The translations under genes were made by a program, and so were the position numbers. Below the pieces are notes generated by a model. It searched no databases and was not told the DNA's origin. It saw only the letters and a list, made by a program, of their open reading frames with translations. Below are positions 1 to 8,374 of a stretch of 55,588 bases of DNA, in pieces. How positions within the stretch are numbered: position 1 is the first letter of the stretch; each line of letters begins with the position of its first letter. Source of the stretch: an uncultured Gammaproteobacteria bacterium (GTDB taxonomy: Bacteria > Pseudomonadota > Gammaproteobacteria > Magnimaribacterales > TMED112); NCBI GenBank assembly GCA_913020145.1, contig CAJWAI010000005.1, positions 1 through 55,588 on the forward strand, given 5' to 3'.

Positions 1-82
1 TACTTAATTTATTTTTCATAAGAAAATTGCCAGCTTCTTTTGCTGCTTCTTTAGCAATCTCTAGGTAATTTTTAAAACTCAT
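1..82 (-). CDS. Inositol monophosphatase-family protein (CysQ/SuhB type), N-terminus only, cut by window edge
   Basis: Only the first 27 codons are inside the window. The reverse strand reads MSFKNYLEIAKEAAKEAGNF and continues to the edge. The pattern of a helix with A-x-x-A-A-x-x-A-G is the usual N-terminus of inositol monophosphatase, CysQ (3'-phosphoadenosine-5'-phosphate phosphatase) and histidinol-phosphatase relatives. The ATG lies inside the end of galE, with an 11-base overlap, so it is probably the last visible member of the aceE operon. The metal-binding motifs lie beyond the window, so the substrate cannot be assigned. Confidence 0.55.
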   Translation of the reverse strand, partial: MSFKNYLEIAKEAAKEAGNFLMKNKLS

Positions 83-1076
83 CTTTATTCTTCTTTAGAG
101 ATTTAATTGAATCATCACACATATCAAAAAGTGATCTTTCTGCGCTCCATCCTAATATTTTATTTGATTTTGAGGAGTCAGAGTAGCAAACATCAACATC
201 ACCTGAACGTCTCTCTTTAATTTTTTTCTGAATACTCACTCCAGATACCTTTTCAAAAGTATTTAACAACTCAAGCACAGTGATACCTTTTCCAGTGCCG
301 AGATTAAAGACATCGTAACCAGAGATATTTTTCAAATGAGGAAGTGCTAAAAAATGACCCTCAATTAGATCAGATATATGCAGATAGTCTCTTTCACCTG
401 TGCCGTCTCTAGTACTGTAATCGTCACCAAATATCGAAAAATTATTATCTTTTTTAAGAAAAACTCTGTGAAGTTTAGGCATAACGTTGCCAAAATCAGT
501 CATAGGGTTCTCATATACCACTAAATCACTATGAGCTCCAAGAGGATTAAAGTATCTTAAAGAAATAGCTTTTAATTCTCCTTTTAAGGCTCTTTCTTGA
601 ATCAATTCTTCTGAAGCAGCTTTAGTTTTTGCATATACTGATAATGGCTCTACTTTGCTTTCTTCTGTAATTGGCTGTTTAGCTGATTGTCCATATACAG
701 AAGCTGAAGAAGAGAAAATAAGTTCTTTTATATTATTTATTTTCATTGTATTGAGTAAATTCTCCGTGCCTTTAAGATTATTATCCCAATATTTTTCTGG
801 GAATTGTTCAGATTCAGGAATGCTTTTTAGAGCTGCAAAATGAATAACTTGAGTTATATTTTTATTTTCAACTGCCTTATTTAGGCCATCACTATCTTTT
901 AGATCGACTTCATTGAATATGAAATTATCTGGAAATAATTTTTTTATTTTCTTAATAGTCTCAGGTTTTGAATTAGAAAAATTATCGTAGCCTATAACTG
1001 TATAACCTTTTTTTAACGCTTCATATGTAAAGGTTCCCCCAATGAAACCTGCTGCACCTGTTACTAAAAGGCTCAT
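72..1076 (-). CDS. galE: UDP-glucose 4-epimerase
   Basis: Extended short-chain dehydrogenase of 334 aa, the normal GalE length. The NAD-binding motif GAAGFIG lies at residues 7-13. SSSASVYG carries the catalytic Ser/Thr region, and YAKTK (about residue 148) is the YxxxK pair. The segment SLRYFNPLGAH is typical of GalE. It interconverts UDP-Glc and UDP-Gal (often also the N-acetyl forms) in the cytoplasm and so supplies precursors for the glycan locus nearby. It overlaps the upstream glycosyl-1-phosphate transferase by ATGA, which implies translational coupling within the aceE-led operon. Confidence 0.93.
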   Translation of the reverse strand: MSLLVTGAAGFIGGTFTYEALKKGYTVIGYDNFSNSKPETIKKIKKLFPDNFIFNEVDLKDSDGLNKAVENKNITQVIHFAALKSIPESEQFPEKYWDNNLKGTENLLNTMKINNIKELIFSSSASVYGQSAKQPITEESKVEPLSVYAKTKAASEELIQERALKGELKAISLRYFNPLGAHSDLVVYENPMTDFGNVMPKLHRVFLKKDNNFSIFGDDYSTRDGTGERDYLHISDLIEGHFLALPHLKNISGYDVFNLGTGKGITVLELLNTFEKVSGVSIQKKIKERRSGDVDVCYSDSSKSNKILGWSAERSLFDMCDDSIKSLKKNKDEF

Positions 1077-2119
1077 GATTGGTCTTCTGAAGTAAAATCC
1101 TTAGGTATAGAAATAATGTAAAGACCTAAATAAAAAAATATAAATATTAGACTTAAAATTTGAAGTGCGGCGGTTTCTTTAGCAAAGAAGTTTGCCCCTA
1201 ATAAGAAAGGGAAATATAGTACAAAAATTAAAAGAGTTACCAAAGCATGTTTCATGTTTTCTGATTTAATGCCAATTTTGCTTACCCTTCTGTAAAAAAG
1301 ATGATGAAGATGTTTATCATCTGGTTCTAGAAAAGATAATTTTGCTACAAAACGTCTAATAATCGAAGCAATAACATCTGTTAGAGGATAAATAAGCATT
1401 AAAAGAACAAACCATGGTGATAATTCATTATCTTGATAAAATTTGATTAGCCCGACTGATACTGCCATGCCGAGAAAATATGCACCGCCATCTCCTAAAA
1501 AGATTCTCCCAAAAGGAAAATTTAGTATAAAGATCCCCAAAATAGAAAAAAACAAAGCAACAAAGAATAAAGTGTTTGAAGGTACAGAATAGACTTGAGG
1601 AAAAATTAAAACAGAGACACATGCTGACAGAGAGAATAACAATACAAGCCCATTGACTCCGTCTATCATATTGAATGCATTTACCATTCCAGCAAGAGCA
1701 AAACATATAAAAAGAATAGAAAACCATTCAAAGGAAAAAAGTTTATCTACTAAGGGTATTTCTAAAGAATAAGCTTCTGTGCCTAAGAAAAAATACATGA
1801 GAAACGCTGAAGGAAAAACTATAAGTAATCTTATTGTTGGTCGAATTGCCACCTGCAAATCATCAATAATACCTAATATAAAAACTGGTAATGAGCAAAA
1901 TAAAAGTGTCTGGATAAAGCTATATTCTGCAATGTCTGAAAAAAATGAAACTACTAATAAAGATGCAAATATTCCTACACCACCAAATCTTGAAATAGAT
2001 TTTTTGTGCAAAGTTTGAGGACCTTTTCTTACATTTGAAATGCCAAATTTAGTACTTAATTTGTCAACAAGAATTAAAAAGACTCCTATAAAAAAGGATA
2101 TTGGCAATATATCAGTCAT
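1073..2119 (-). CDS. WecA/WbpL-type undecaprenyl-phosphate glycosyl-1-phosphate transferase
   Basis: Polytopic membrane enzyme of 348 aa in the MraY/WecA family, with about ten hydrophobic segments. It shows the signature cytoplasmic motifs: IIDDL near residues 85-88, NMIDGVNGL near 150, GDGGAYFLG near 210 and HLHHLF near 268. The family transfers a sugar-1-phosphate (GlcNAc-1-P, or in WbpL a fucosamine or quinovosamine phosphate) from UDP-sugar to undecaprenyl phosphate, which starts O-antigen or capsule repeat units. No other initiating transferase is visible in the window, so it probably primes the glycan made by the 10.7-28.6 kb locus. The start overlaps aceF by 8 bases. The exact sugar is unknown. 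Confidence 0.85.
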   Translation of the reverse strand: MTDILPISFFIGVFLILVDKLSTKFGISNVRKGPQTLHKKSISRFGGVGIFASLLVVSFFSDIAEYSFIQTLLFCSLPVFILGIIDDLQVAIRPTIRLLIVFPSAFLMYFFLGTEAYSLEIPLVDKLFSFEWFSILFICFALAGMVNAFNMIDGVNGLVLLFSLSACVSVLIFPQVYSVPSNTLFFVALFFSILGIFILNFPFGRIFLGDGGAYFLGMAVSVGLIKFYQDNELSPWFVLLMLIYPLTDVIASIIRRFVAKLSFLEPDDKHLHHLFYRRVSKIGIKSENMKHALVTLLIFVLYFPFLLGANFFAKETAALQILSLIFIFFYLGLYIISIPKDFTSEDQS

Positions 2120-3281
2120 TAAAATTATCCAAGATATCTTTTAAGAAAACCATGAATCTGCCTGCATCAGCTCCATTTATCACTCTATGGTCATAAGACA
2201 TTGCGATTGGCATAATATCTAGCTCTTCTGCTAAAACTAATCTTTTGTATGTCTTTGACATAGAAATTATTGCTACATCGGGTGGGTTTATTATGGGTGT
2301 GAAGCCTGTTCCACCTAATTTACCTAAACTTGAAACTGTAATTGTTCTATTTTCAAGATTTGTATTCAATAATTTTTTATTTCTTGCCTTCTCAGCCAAT
2401 TCCTTAACTTTTGATGATATTTCTTCTAGTGAAAGTTTATCGGCATCTTGGATTACAGGAACAACTAAACCTTCTTCAGTATCAACAGCTATACCTATAT
2501 TAATGTATTCTTTCAGGACTATTTGATCATTTTCTATTAGCGATGAATTAAAGATCGGAAATTCTTTAAGTGTTTCAGATAAAGCCTTAATCATAAATGC
2601 TAAAGGGTTAGCATTATTTTTTTCTTTTGCTCTATTTATCTTTGACATATTGATTTCATCAAAATGAGTTACATGTGGAATAGAATTCCATGCTGCCTGA
2701 ACATTTTTAGCGCCCAGAATCCTAATCTTTGACATTTTTTGAAGAGAATATTTTCCTTCATCAGAAAAATCAGATTCCTTATAAGTTTTTAGATCAAGAG
2801 ATGCTTCTTTAGAAGAATGTATATAATTTTTGAGATCTTCTTTAGTTATTCTTAGATTTTTTCCAGTGCCATTAATTTTTGTTAAATCAATTTCTAACTC
2901 TCTTGCATATTTTCTGACTGCTGGTCCTGCATTTATGCCGGATATTGCTATCACTTCTTTTTTAATTGTTTGTTTAGGTTCAGTTGGTTCTTCTGGTGCT
3001 GGTCTGTTTGTTTCTTTTTTAATGCTTGCAATTTTTTTAGCTTTAATTTTGGCAAATAGCATTCCTTCGCTGACACTATCACCTTCTTTAACCAAAACTT
3101 CGAGAATTTCACCGTCATGATCTGAAGGAACTTCCATTGCTGCTTTTTCAGACTCTAAAACTATTAGGGGGTTATTTAATTTAACTGTATCGCCAGGCTT
3201 TATATTTATCTCAATAATCTCAGTTGACTCAGCCTCCCCAAGATTTGGAATTTTTAATTCAATAGTGGTTAACTCTTCCAT
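2112..3281 (-). CDS. aceF: Pyruvate dehydrogenase E2, dihydrolipoamide acetyltransferase
   Basis: E2 core of the pyruvate dehydrogenase complex, 389 aa. One lipoyl domain (about residues 8-80) has the lipoylated lysine in ESEKA (Lys46). A peripheral subunit-binding domain lies around 117-152 (AGPAVRKYARELEIDL). The acetyltransferase domain ends in SYDHRVINGADAGRFM with the catalytic His. E. coli AceF has three lipoyl domains; one is the compact form. It overlaps aceE by 13 bases. No lpd (E3) follows; a glycan-initiation gene does, so E3 must be encoded elsewhere. Confidence 0.95.
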   Translation of the reverse strand: MEELTTIELKIPNLGEAESTEIIEINIKPGDTVKLNNPLIVLESEKAAMEVPSDHDGEILEVLVKEGDSVSEGMLFAKIKAKKIASIKKETNRPAPEEPTEPKQTIKKEVIAISGINAGPAVRKYARELEIDLTKINGTGKNLRITKEDLKNYIHSSKEASLDLKTYKESDFSDEGKYSLQKMSKIRILGAKNVQAAWNSIPHVTHFDEINMSKINRAKEKNNANPLAFMIKALSETLKEFPIFNSSLIENDQIVLKEYINIGIAVDTEEGLVVPVIQDADKLSLEEISSKVKELAEKARNKKLLNTNLENRTITVSSLGKLGGTGFTPIINPPDVAIISMSKTYKRLVLAEELDIMPIAMSYDHRVINGADAGRFMVFLKDILDNFND

Positions 3282-5875
3282 GGCGCCTCTTTACTTAAAA
3301 CCATACCAGAATCTTTAATAAATTTTTCTGCTTCTTTCTTTTTTCCATGCAGCAATAAACTATTTAAAATTATATGTTCTTTGCTTATTTCAAAAAAATC
3401 CCTTAATTCTTCTCTTGTATCACTTCTACCGAAACCATCTGTACCTAAAATTTTATACTCTCCATTAACCCACTCTCTTATTTGGTTTGGATATGCTTTT
3501 TGATATTCAGAAACTGCAATTGTTGGCATTTCATCACTAAAACAATTCTCAACATAAGATTTTTTTGATGTTGAATTTAGTCTATTTTGTCTTTCTATCT
3601 CTATCCCTTCTCTGTACAACTCATTAAAACTGGTTATCGACCAAATATCAGCATTAATATCATAATTTTTAAGTTCTTTCTCAGCTTCCAATGCAAAATT
3701 TAGAGTAACGCCTGAAGCTAATATTCTAAGATTTATATTTTTATTTTCTTTTAGCTTATAAGCCCCCTTAAGAATCTCTTCATTTTTAAGCTTTTTTGGT
3801 TTAGCTGGATGAGAGTAGTTTTCGTTCATTAGAGTAATGTAATAATACCTATCATTGCCATTTACATACATATCACTAATACCTTCTTGTATTATTGCTG
3901 AAAGTTCATATGAGTAGCATGGGTCATATGCTCTGCAATTGGGTATTGTGGATGCAAGAATATGGCTATGTCCATCCTGATGTTGCAAACCTTCACCATT
4001 TAATGTTGTTCTGCCTGAAGTTGCTCCAAGTAAAAAACCCTTGGCTCTAGAATCTCCAGCAGCCCAAGCTAGATCATGCGTACGTTGGAAGCCAAACATA
4101 GAGTAAAAAATATAAAATGGAATCATTGGCAAATCATTGTTTGAATAAGAAGTTGCTAAAGCTAGCCATGCTGAGAATGCACCGGCTTCATTAATGCCTT
4201 CCTCAAGCATTATTCCAGACTCACTTTCTCTATAGAACATTACTTTATCTGCGTCTTCTGGTTCATATTTTTGACCTTCAGATGAATAAATACCGAATTG
4301 TCTAAATAATGCATCCATGCCAAATGTTCTTGCCTCGTCTGGAACAATTGGTACTACTCTTGAACCTATTGCTGCATCTCTTAAAAGCTTAGTTAGCAGT
4401 CTTACAAAAACCATTGTTGTTGACTGTTCTCTATCTAATTTTTTATCGAAATCTAAGAAAGATTCTTTTTTTGCTATTAATTTTTGCTTAGAGACTTTTC
4501 TTGAAGGCAATAAGCCCCCCAATTCTTGTCTTCTTGAAAGTAAATATTCCTTAACCTTTTTATCCTTGTTTAGGTTAAGAAAATTTGGATTGTCTAAGCT
4601 TTCTTTTTTTATTGGTAGATTAAATTTATCAATAAAATCTTCTAAATTCTCTTTGGTAAGTTTTTTTACCTGATGGGCTGTATTATCTGCCTGTCTTGAA
4701 CCAATACCATAACCTTTTATCGTAAAAGCAAGAATTACTGTCGGTCTATCCTTTTCCTCATATGCTAAGCGATAAGCATTGTAAATTTTAGTTGGATCAT
4801 GTCCTCCTCTATTTAAATCTTCTACTTCTTTATCACTTAATGAATCTATCATTTTAAGTACTTCAGGATCTTTACCAAAAAAGTTCTCTCTAGTGTATTT
4901 ACCACCCTTAGCTTTGTAGTTTTGATATTCTCCATCTACTGTCTCATTCATAATTTTCTGTAATAGCCCATCTTCATCATTATTTATTAATTCATCCCAT
5001 TTTCTTCCCCAGATTAGATGCACAACATTCCAGCCTGCACCGCTAAACTGCTTAGCAAGTTCAGTAATAATTTTAGAATTACCTCTTACAGGTCCATCTA
5101 GCCTTTGTAGATTACAATTTATGACGAATACAAGATTATTAAGCTTTTCTCTTCCTGCTAAGCTAATAGAACCCATCGATTCTGGTTCATCCATCTCTCC
5201 GTCACCACAAAAGACCCAGACTTTTCTATTATCAATTGATTCAATTAAGCCTCTTTTTTCTAAATATCTCATTACATGAGCTTGGAAAATACCAAAGATT
5301 GGACCTAAACCCATTGAGACTGTCGGAAATTGCCAATAATTCGGCATTAACCATGGGTGTGGGTAAGAAGATAAGCCCTCACCCTTTATTTCTTGCCTAA
5401 AATTATCAAGTTGTTTTGCAGATATACGTTCTTCAAGAAAAGACCTTGCATATATCCCTGGAGATGAATGGCCTTGAAAATATATTAAATCGCCGAGCGC
5501 TTTATCAGAACCTCGAAAAAAATGATTAAAACCTACTTCATATAAAGTAGCTGCAGATGAATAAGTCGATATATGACCTCCTAGATCAGATTCCTTATTT
5601 GCTTTTAGAACAGTTAAAAGGCTATTCCACCTTATAAAATGTCTTATCTTTTCTTCAAATTCTAAATTTCCTGGATAAGGATGTTCTTCATCTGAATGGA
5701 CAGTATTTTTAAAAGGAGGATCATTTAGCTCAGGTATTTCAATACCTTTTAATCTGGCTTCGGTATATAAAGATCTAAGCAACTTTTCTGTATAGTCTCT
5801 ACCATCAGAAATAAGTACATTCTCTAGAGCTTCAAGCCATTCTTGGAACTCTTTCTCAAAATCAGTATTTTGCAT
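3269..5875 (-). CDS. aceE: Pyruvate dehydrogenase E1 component, homodimeric
   Basis: Homodimeric E1 type of 868 aa (E. coli is 887). The thiamine-diphosphate motif is intact: GDGEMDEPES near residue 225, followed by NNLVFVINCNLQRLDGPVRG. It decarboxylates pyruvate and passes the acetyl group to the lipoyl domain of AceF. It is the first gene of a run aceE-aceF-glycosyltransferase-galE-phosphatase in which every junction overlaps. The ATG has no clear Shine-Dalgarno sequence. A small perfect inverted repeat, tgcattt-t-aaatgca, spans the start codon. Confidence 0.97.
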   Translation of the reverse strand: MQNTDFEKEFQEWLEALENVLISDGRDYTEKLLRSLYTEARLKGIEIPELNDPPFKNTVHSDEEHPYPGNLEFEEKIRHFIRWNSLLTVLKANKESDLGGHISTYSSAATLYEVGFNHFFRGSDKALGDLIYFQGHSSPGIYARSFLEERISAKQLDNFRQEIKGEGLSSYPHPWLMPNYWQFPTVSMGLGPIFGIFQAHVMRYLEKRGLIESIDNRKVWVFCGDGEMDEPESMGSISLAGREKLNNLVFVINCNLQRLDGPVRGNSKIITELAKQFSGAGWNVVHLIWGRKWDELINNDEDGLLQKIMNETVDGEYQNYKAKGGKYTRENFFGKDPEVLKMIDSLSDKEVEDLNRGGHDPTKIYNAYRLAYEEKDRPTVILAFTIKGYGIGSRQADNTAHQVKKLTKENLEDFIDKFNLPIKKESLDNPNFLNLNKDKKVKEYLLSRRQELGGLLPSRKVSKQKLIAKKESFLDFDKKLDREQSTTMVFVRLLTKLLRDAAIGSRVVPIVPDEARTFGMDALFRQFGIYSSEGQKYEPEDADKVMFYRESESGIMLEEGINEAGAFSAWLALATSYSNNDLPMIPFYIFYSMFGFQRTHDLAWAAGDSRAKGFLLGATSGRTTLNGEGLQHQDGHSHILASTIPNCRAYDPCYSYELSAIIQEGISDMYVNGNDRYYYITLMNENYSHPAKPKKLKNEEILKGAYKLKENKNINLRILASGVTLNFALEAEKELKNYDINADIWSITSFNELYREGIEIERQNRLNSTSKKSYVENCFSDEMPTIAVSEYQKAYPNQIREWVNGEYKILGTDGFGRSDTREELRDFFEISKEHIILNSLLLHGKKKEAEKFIKDSGMVLSKEAPWKS

Positions 5876-5885
5876 TTTAAATGCA
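5871..5885. repeat. Short inverted repeat across the aceE start codon
   Basis: The bases tgcattttaaatgca form two perfect 7-base arms around one base, with the aceE ATG inside the left arm. It could be an operator or a weak hairpin limiting initiation, but AT-rich 7-base palindromes arise by chance. No match to the known PdhR consensus is apparent. Confidence 0.25.
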
Positions 5886-5969
5886 TTTTACAATAGTTTT
5901 TTCTCTATTAATTGCCCTAGCAACATGATATTGAAACAAAATGTAACTATTTTTCATACACATTTCTAT

Positions 5970-5997
5970 TTGCTTTTAGAAAAAGCTACTGTAATAT
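5970..5997 (+). promoter_or_regulatory. Sigma70-type promoter for the PTPA-repeat protein
   Basis: A -35 like TTGCTT (5970-5975) and a -10 like TAATAT (5992-5997) are separated by 16 bases. They sit 23 bases before the TTG start of the small secreted protein. An AAGGGG ribosome-binding site lies between the -10 and the start. Spacing and hexamers are good for sigma70, and this is the clearest promoter with a conventional leader in the window. Confidence 0.6.
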
Positions 5998-6020
5998 AGG
6001 CATATAAGGGGATTAGAGCT

Positions 6021-6422
6021 TTGAAGATACTAAGAATAATATTAACGTTACTTTTAATACCGGCATATGCAATTGCTGATGAAGATGCTGTAAATGCAAA
6101 TGAAGAGAAAACAGAAGTTAAAGAAGAAAAATCAGATAATAATTCAGAAAAGGTAGAAGATTCTTCAGGCGGTCTTAATGCTAGTGATATAGCTAGTTTA
6201 TTAGCTCTAGCTTTCGGTGCAGCTGCGTCTGCAGACGAAGGAGATGGTGGTTCATCAGAGCAATCGGGACCATTCACTCCTCCACCGGATCCTACTCCGG
6301 CACCAACACCGGCACCAACACCGGCACCAACACCGGCACCAACACCGGCACCAACACCGGCACCAACACCTGATCCAGGTACTGGTACTGGAACTGGAAC
6401 TGGAACTGGAACAGGTACTTAA
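6021..6422 (+). CDS. Small secreted repeat protein (PTPA and GT repeats), possible GfcA/YjbE analogue
   Basis: 133 aa, starting with TTG after a good AAGGGG site. Visible parts: a signal peptide (residues 1 to about 20, MKILRIILTLLLIPAYAIA), an acidic Glu/Lys-rich stretch (about 21-50), a hydrophobic Ala/Leu-rich segment (about 55-72, ASDIASLLALAFGAAASA), a PTPA-rich run and a C-terminal (GT)n tail. No catalytic domain is recognised. In E. coli the yjbEFGH and gfcABCD operons begin with a small signal-peptide-bearing, low-complexity, Thr-rich protein beside YjbH/GfcD. Here a comparable protein sits beside a YjbH homologue but on the opposite strand. The link to that family is an inference from composition and context. 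It ends in a TTAA shared with the convergent yjbH stop. Confidence 0.7.
   Translation: MKILRIILTLLLIPAYAIADEDAVNANEEKTEVKEEKSDNNSEKVEDSSGGLNASDIASLLALAFGAAASADEGDGGSSEQSGPFTPPPDPTPAPTPAPTPAPTPAPTPAPTPAPTPDPGTGTGTGTGTGTGT
6291..6419 (+). repeat. Tandem repeats: 12-base ccaacaccggca units then 6-base ggaact units
   Basis: About six near-identical 12-base units encode PTPA, followed by several ggtact/ggaact hexamers encoding GT. Both unit lengths are multiples of three, so slippage would change protein length without shifting the frame. The run is far richer in GC than its surroundings. Confidence 0.9.
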
Positions 6423-8374
6423 TCTTTATATTTTCTTAGGTATCGGTAAAGATTATCTTTTCGTATTAGTTTTGCGCCTGGATCTTTAGTTAAAGGTCGC
6501 CATAGAAAGTTAAACCAATCTCCAGAGATAGGTACCTTGAAATAAACACCCTTGTCAAAACTTCCTTCCCCAAATTGTTCTGCTGTGATATCTGTCTTAG
6601 TGAAAAAACCTCCCATTACAACTCCATTATCAAATCTCCTTGATAGATCAAATGTATAACCTTTATCTCCAGCTAAATATTCTCCATAAGATAGATGAAG
6701 GGAAAATGGCAAGACAAAATCATTCTCATAATAGAAGTTTATATGGCCAGTTGTGTTTGAATAGTCCAGTAAACCGAATGCTAAATCATAATCTCTTTTA
6801 TGAGCTTCAAATATCTCAAAACCTATAGCAAAAGGGAGATTATTTTTACTCCATAGATATTCAAAGCCATAACCACTAAACATCTCTTCAAATATCCCAG
6901 CAGATATCTGAAAATGATGATCTTTAGATAGAGTATTAAAATAATCTAATTGTGATCTACCAATAATTAGTCTGTTATCAAAATTATTCAAATAGTCTTT
7001 GACGTCTGATCTTACTTGATTTGGGTATGTGTCAACCGGGGGTATATACAAGTCATCAAAATTCTGCCATAAAGCATATTTTAAATTTGTGGTCCAAAAT
7101 AAATTATCATTAAAAATATATTGAGTATTGAGTTCTGCCATAAAAGCTACTTTTAAGAAGTCTTCTCTTCCTGCAACAAAAGGCCTTAAAACAAAATTTG
7201 GAGAATAAATAAATCTTGGTTCTTTATCTTTTGAATACAGTATCTCAGTTTCATTTTTATTCATTGTTGTAAAAGTCTTTGAATCAGTTTTATTAGGCTT
7301 AAGACCATTAATTGAATAGCTGACAATAACTTCTTCATAGTCAACTCCTGAATCAGCAATAGATTTTTTAACAGCTGAATTAAGGTGAGCTAAACTTGGG
7401 TAAGAATTATATTCTTTAACATCTATAATTAACTTATCTTCTAATTTATTAATACTGTTTACTTCAATTTCATTGAAATCTAAAAGGGATCTTAATTTTT
7501 CGACAGGTTTTTTCTCGTAGGGTCTATTGTTGCGATAGGTTTTTGAATTATATGCTAACGAATTACCTTTTAATACAAATTTTAAACCTAAGTAATCACC
7601 TCTTTCATAATTAAGAGCTACAGCAAAATTATCTTTTCCAATATACTCAAAGCCAAAATTATAATCAGAGCTTCTTTCTGGGAACCCTTCATTTAATGGA
7701 ATATTTGTTGAGTCATGTTCCATTTTAAATAGCCAATCATCATGAAATAAATAACTAAAACCACCAAAAATTCCTATTTCCTCTCCTGAGAAATAGTCTT
7801 TCCATCGAAATGTGCCTCCTTTGCTATCCTCTAAATCGCAACCCCATGATAGACATCTCGTACGAAACGATTCATCTAAATCTGACAATGGATTACCATA
7901 ATTTAGCTGTCCGCCATTTAACCTGCCCCAACCAATGCCTAGGTGTAAATCAAGATTATCTGCACCATAGCTTCCTACAATGTATTCAGAAGAATATATC
8001 CCTGTCCCAGCTAAGTCATTGAAACCAATAGCTATAGCTGGAAATTTGCCTTCAGTTTTTAAACGAAACTTCGCGTTAAAGCCTTTATCTTTATAATCTT
8101 GATATTCAAAGAAAGGGTAAGGTCTATCTTTTATGCTTGTATAGAATATAGATGCTTCGAACCAATCATATGGCATCATACTTATAGTAATTTTTCTATC
8201 TGGGTCTCCTCTATATGCTGTAAATGCAGATGATGACTCCTCATAAAATCTAGCTGTAGGGATATTTATTAGGCCAATGACGCCATGATTATTAGGGTTG
8301 TTATACCTTATAGAGTCTGAAAATAAAAAATTTCCAATTAGTAATAGTATTACTAATCTAATCTTGTATTGCAT
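6419..8374 (-). CDS. YjbH/GfcD-family outer-membrane exopolysaccharide export protein
   Basis: 651 aa with a signal peptide (MQYKIRLVILLLIGNFLFSDS). The start of the mature part, NHGVIGLINIPTARF, followed by a region rich in alternating beta strands, is characteristic of the YjbH/GfcD family, which in E. coli is about 700 aa. Family members are predicted outer-membrane beta-barrel proteins needed for secretion of exopolysaccharide or group 4 capsule. It overlaps the upstream Wza-like gene by 17 bases, so the two form an export pair. Its stop shares TTAA with the convergent small secreted protein. Confidence 0.82.
   Translation of the reverse strand: MQYKIRLVILLLIGNFLFSDSIRYNNPNNHGVIGLINIPTARFYEESSSAFTAYRGDPDRKITISMMPYDWFEASIFYTSIKDRPYPFFEYQDYKDKGFNAKFRLKTEGKFPAIAIGFNDLAGTGIYSSEYIVGSYGADNLDLHLGIGWGRLNGGQLNYGNPLSDLDESFRTRCLSWGCDLEDSKGGTFRWKDYFSGEEIGIFGGFSYLFHDDWLFKMEHDSTNIPLNEGFPERSSDYNFGFEYIGKDNFAVALNYERGDYLGLKFVLKGNSLAYNSKTYRNNRPYEKKPVEKLRSLLDFNEIEVNSINKLEDKLIIDVKEYNSYPSLAHLNSAVKKSIADSGVDYEEVIVSYSINGLKPNKTDSKTFTTMNKNETEILYSKDKEPRFIYSPNFVLRPFVAGREDFLKVAFMAELNTQYIFNDNLFWTTNLKYALWQNFDDLYIPPVDTYPNQVRSDVKDYLNNFDNRLIIGRSQLDYFNTLSKDHHFQISAGIFEEMFSGYGFEYLWSKNNLPFAIGFEIFEAHKRDYDLAFGLLDYSNTTGHINFYYENDFVLPFSLHLSYGEYLAGDKGYTFDLSRRFDNGVVMGGFFTKTDITAEQFGEGSFDKGVYFKVPISGDWFNFLWRPLTKDPGAKLIRKDNLYRYLRKYKD

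Noticed and set aside
6291-6370. Regularly spaced repeat that could suggest a CRISPR array
   Set aside because: The units are 12 bases, contiguous and without spacers, and encode PTPA in frame.
6217-6489. Plus-strand 90 aa ORF with many HRHQ repeats
   Set aside because: It is the +1 shadow of the PTPA/GT repeat of the real gene and runs into the yjbH end; the frame with a signal peptide and ribosome-binding site is the gene.
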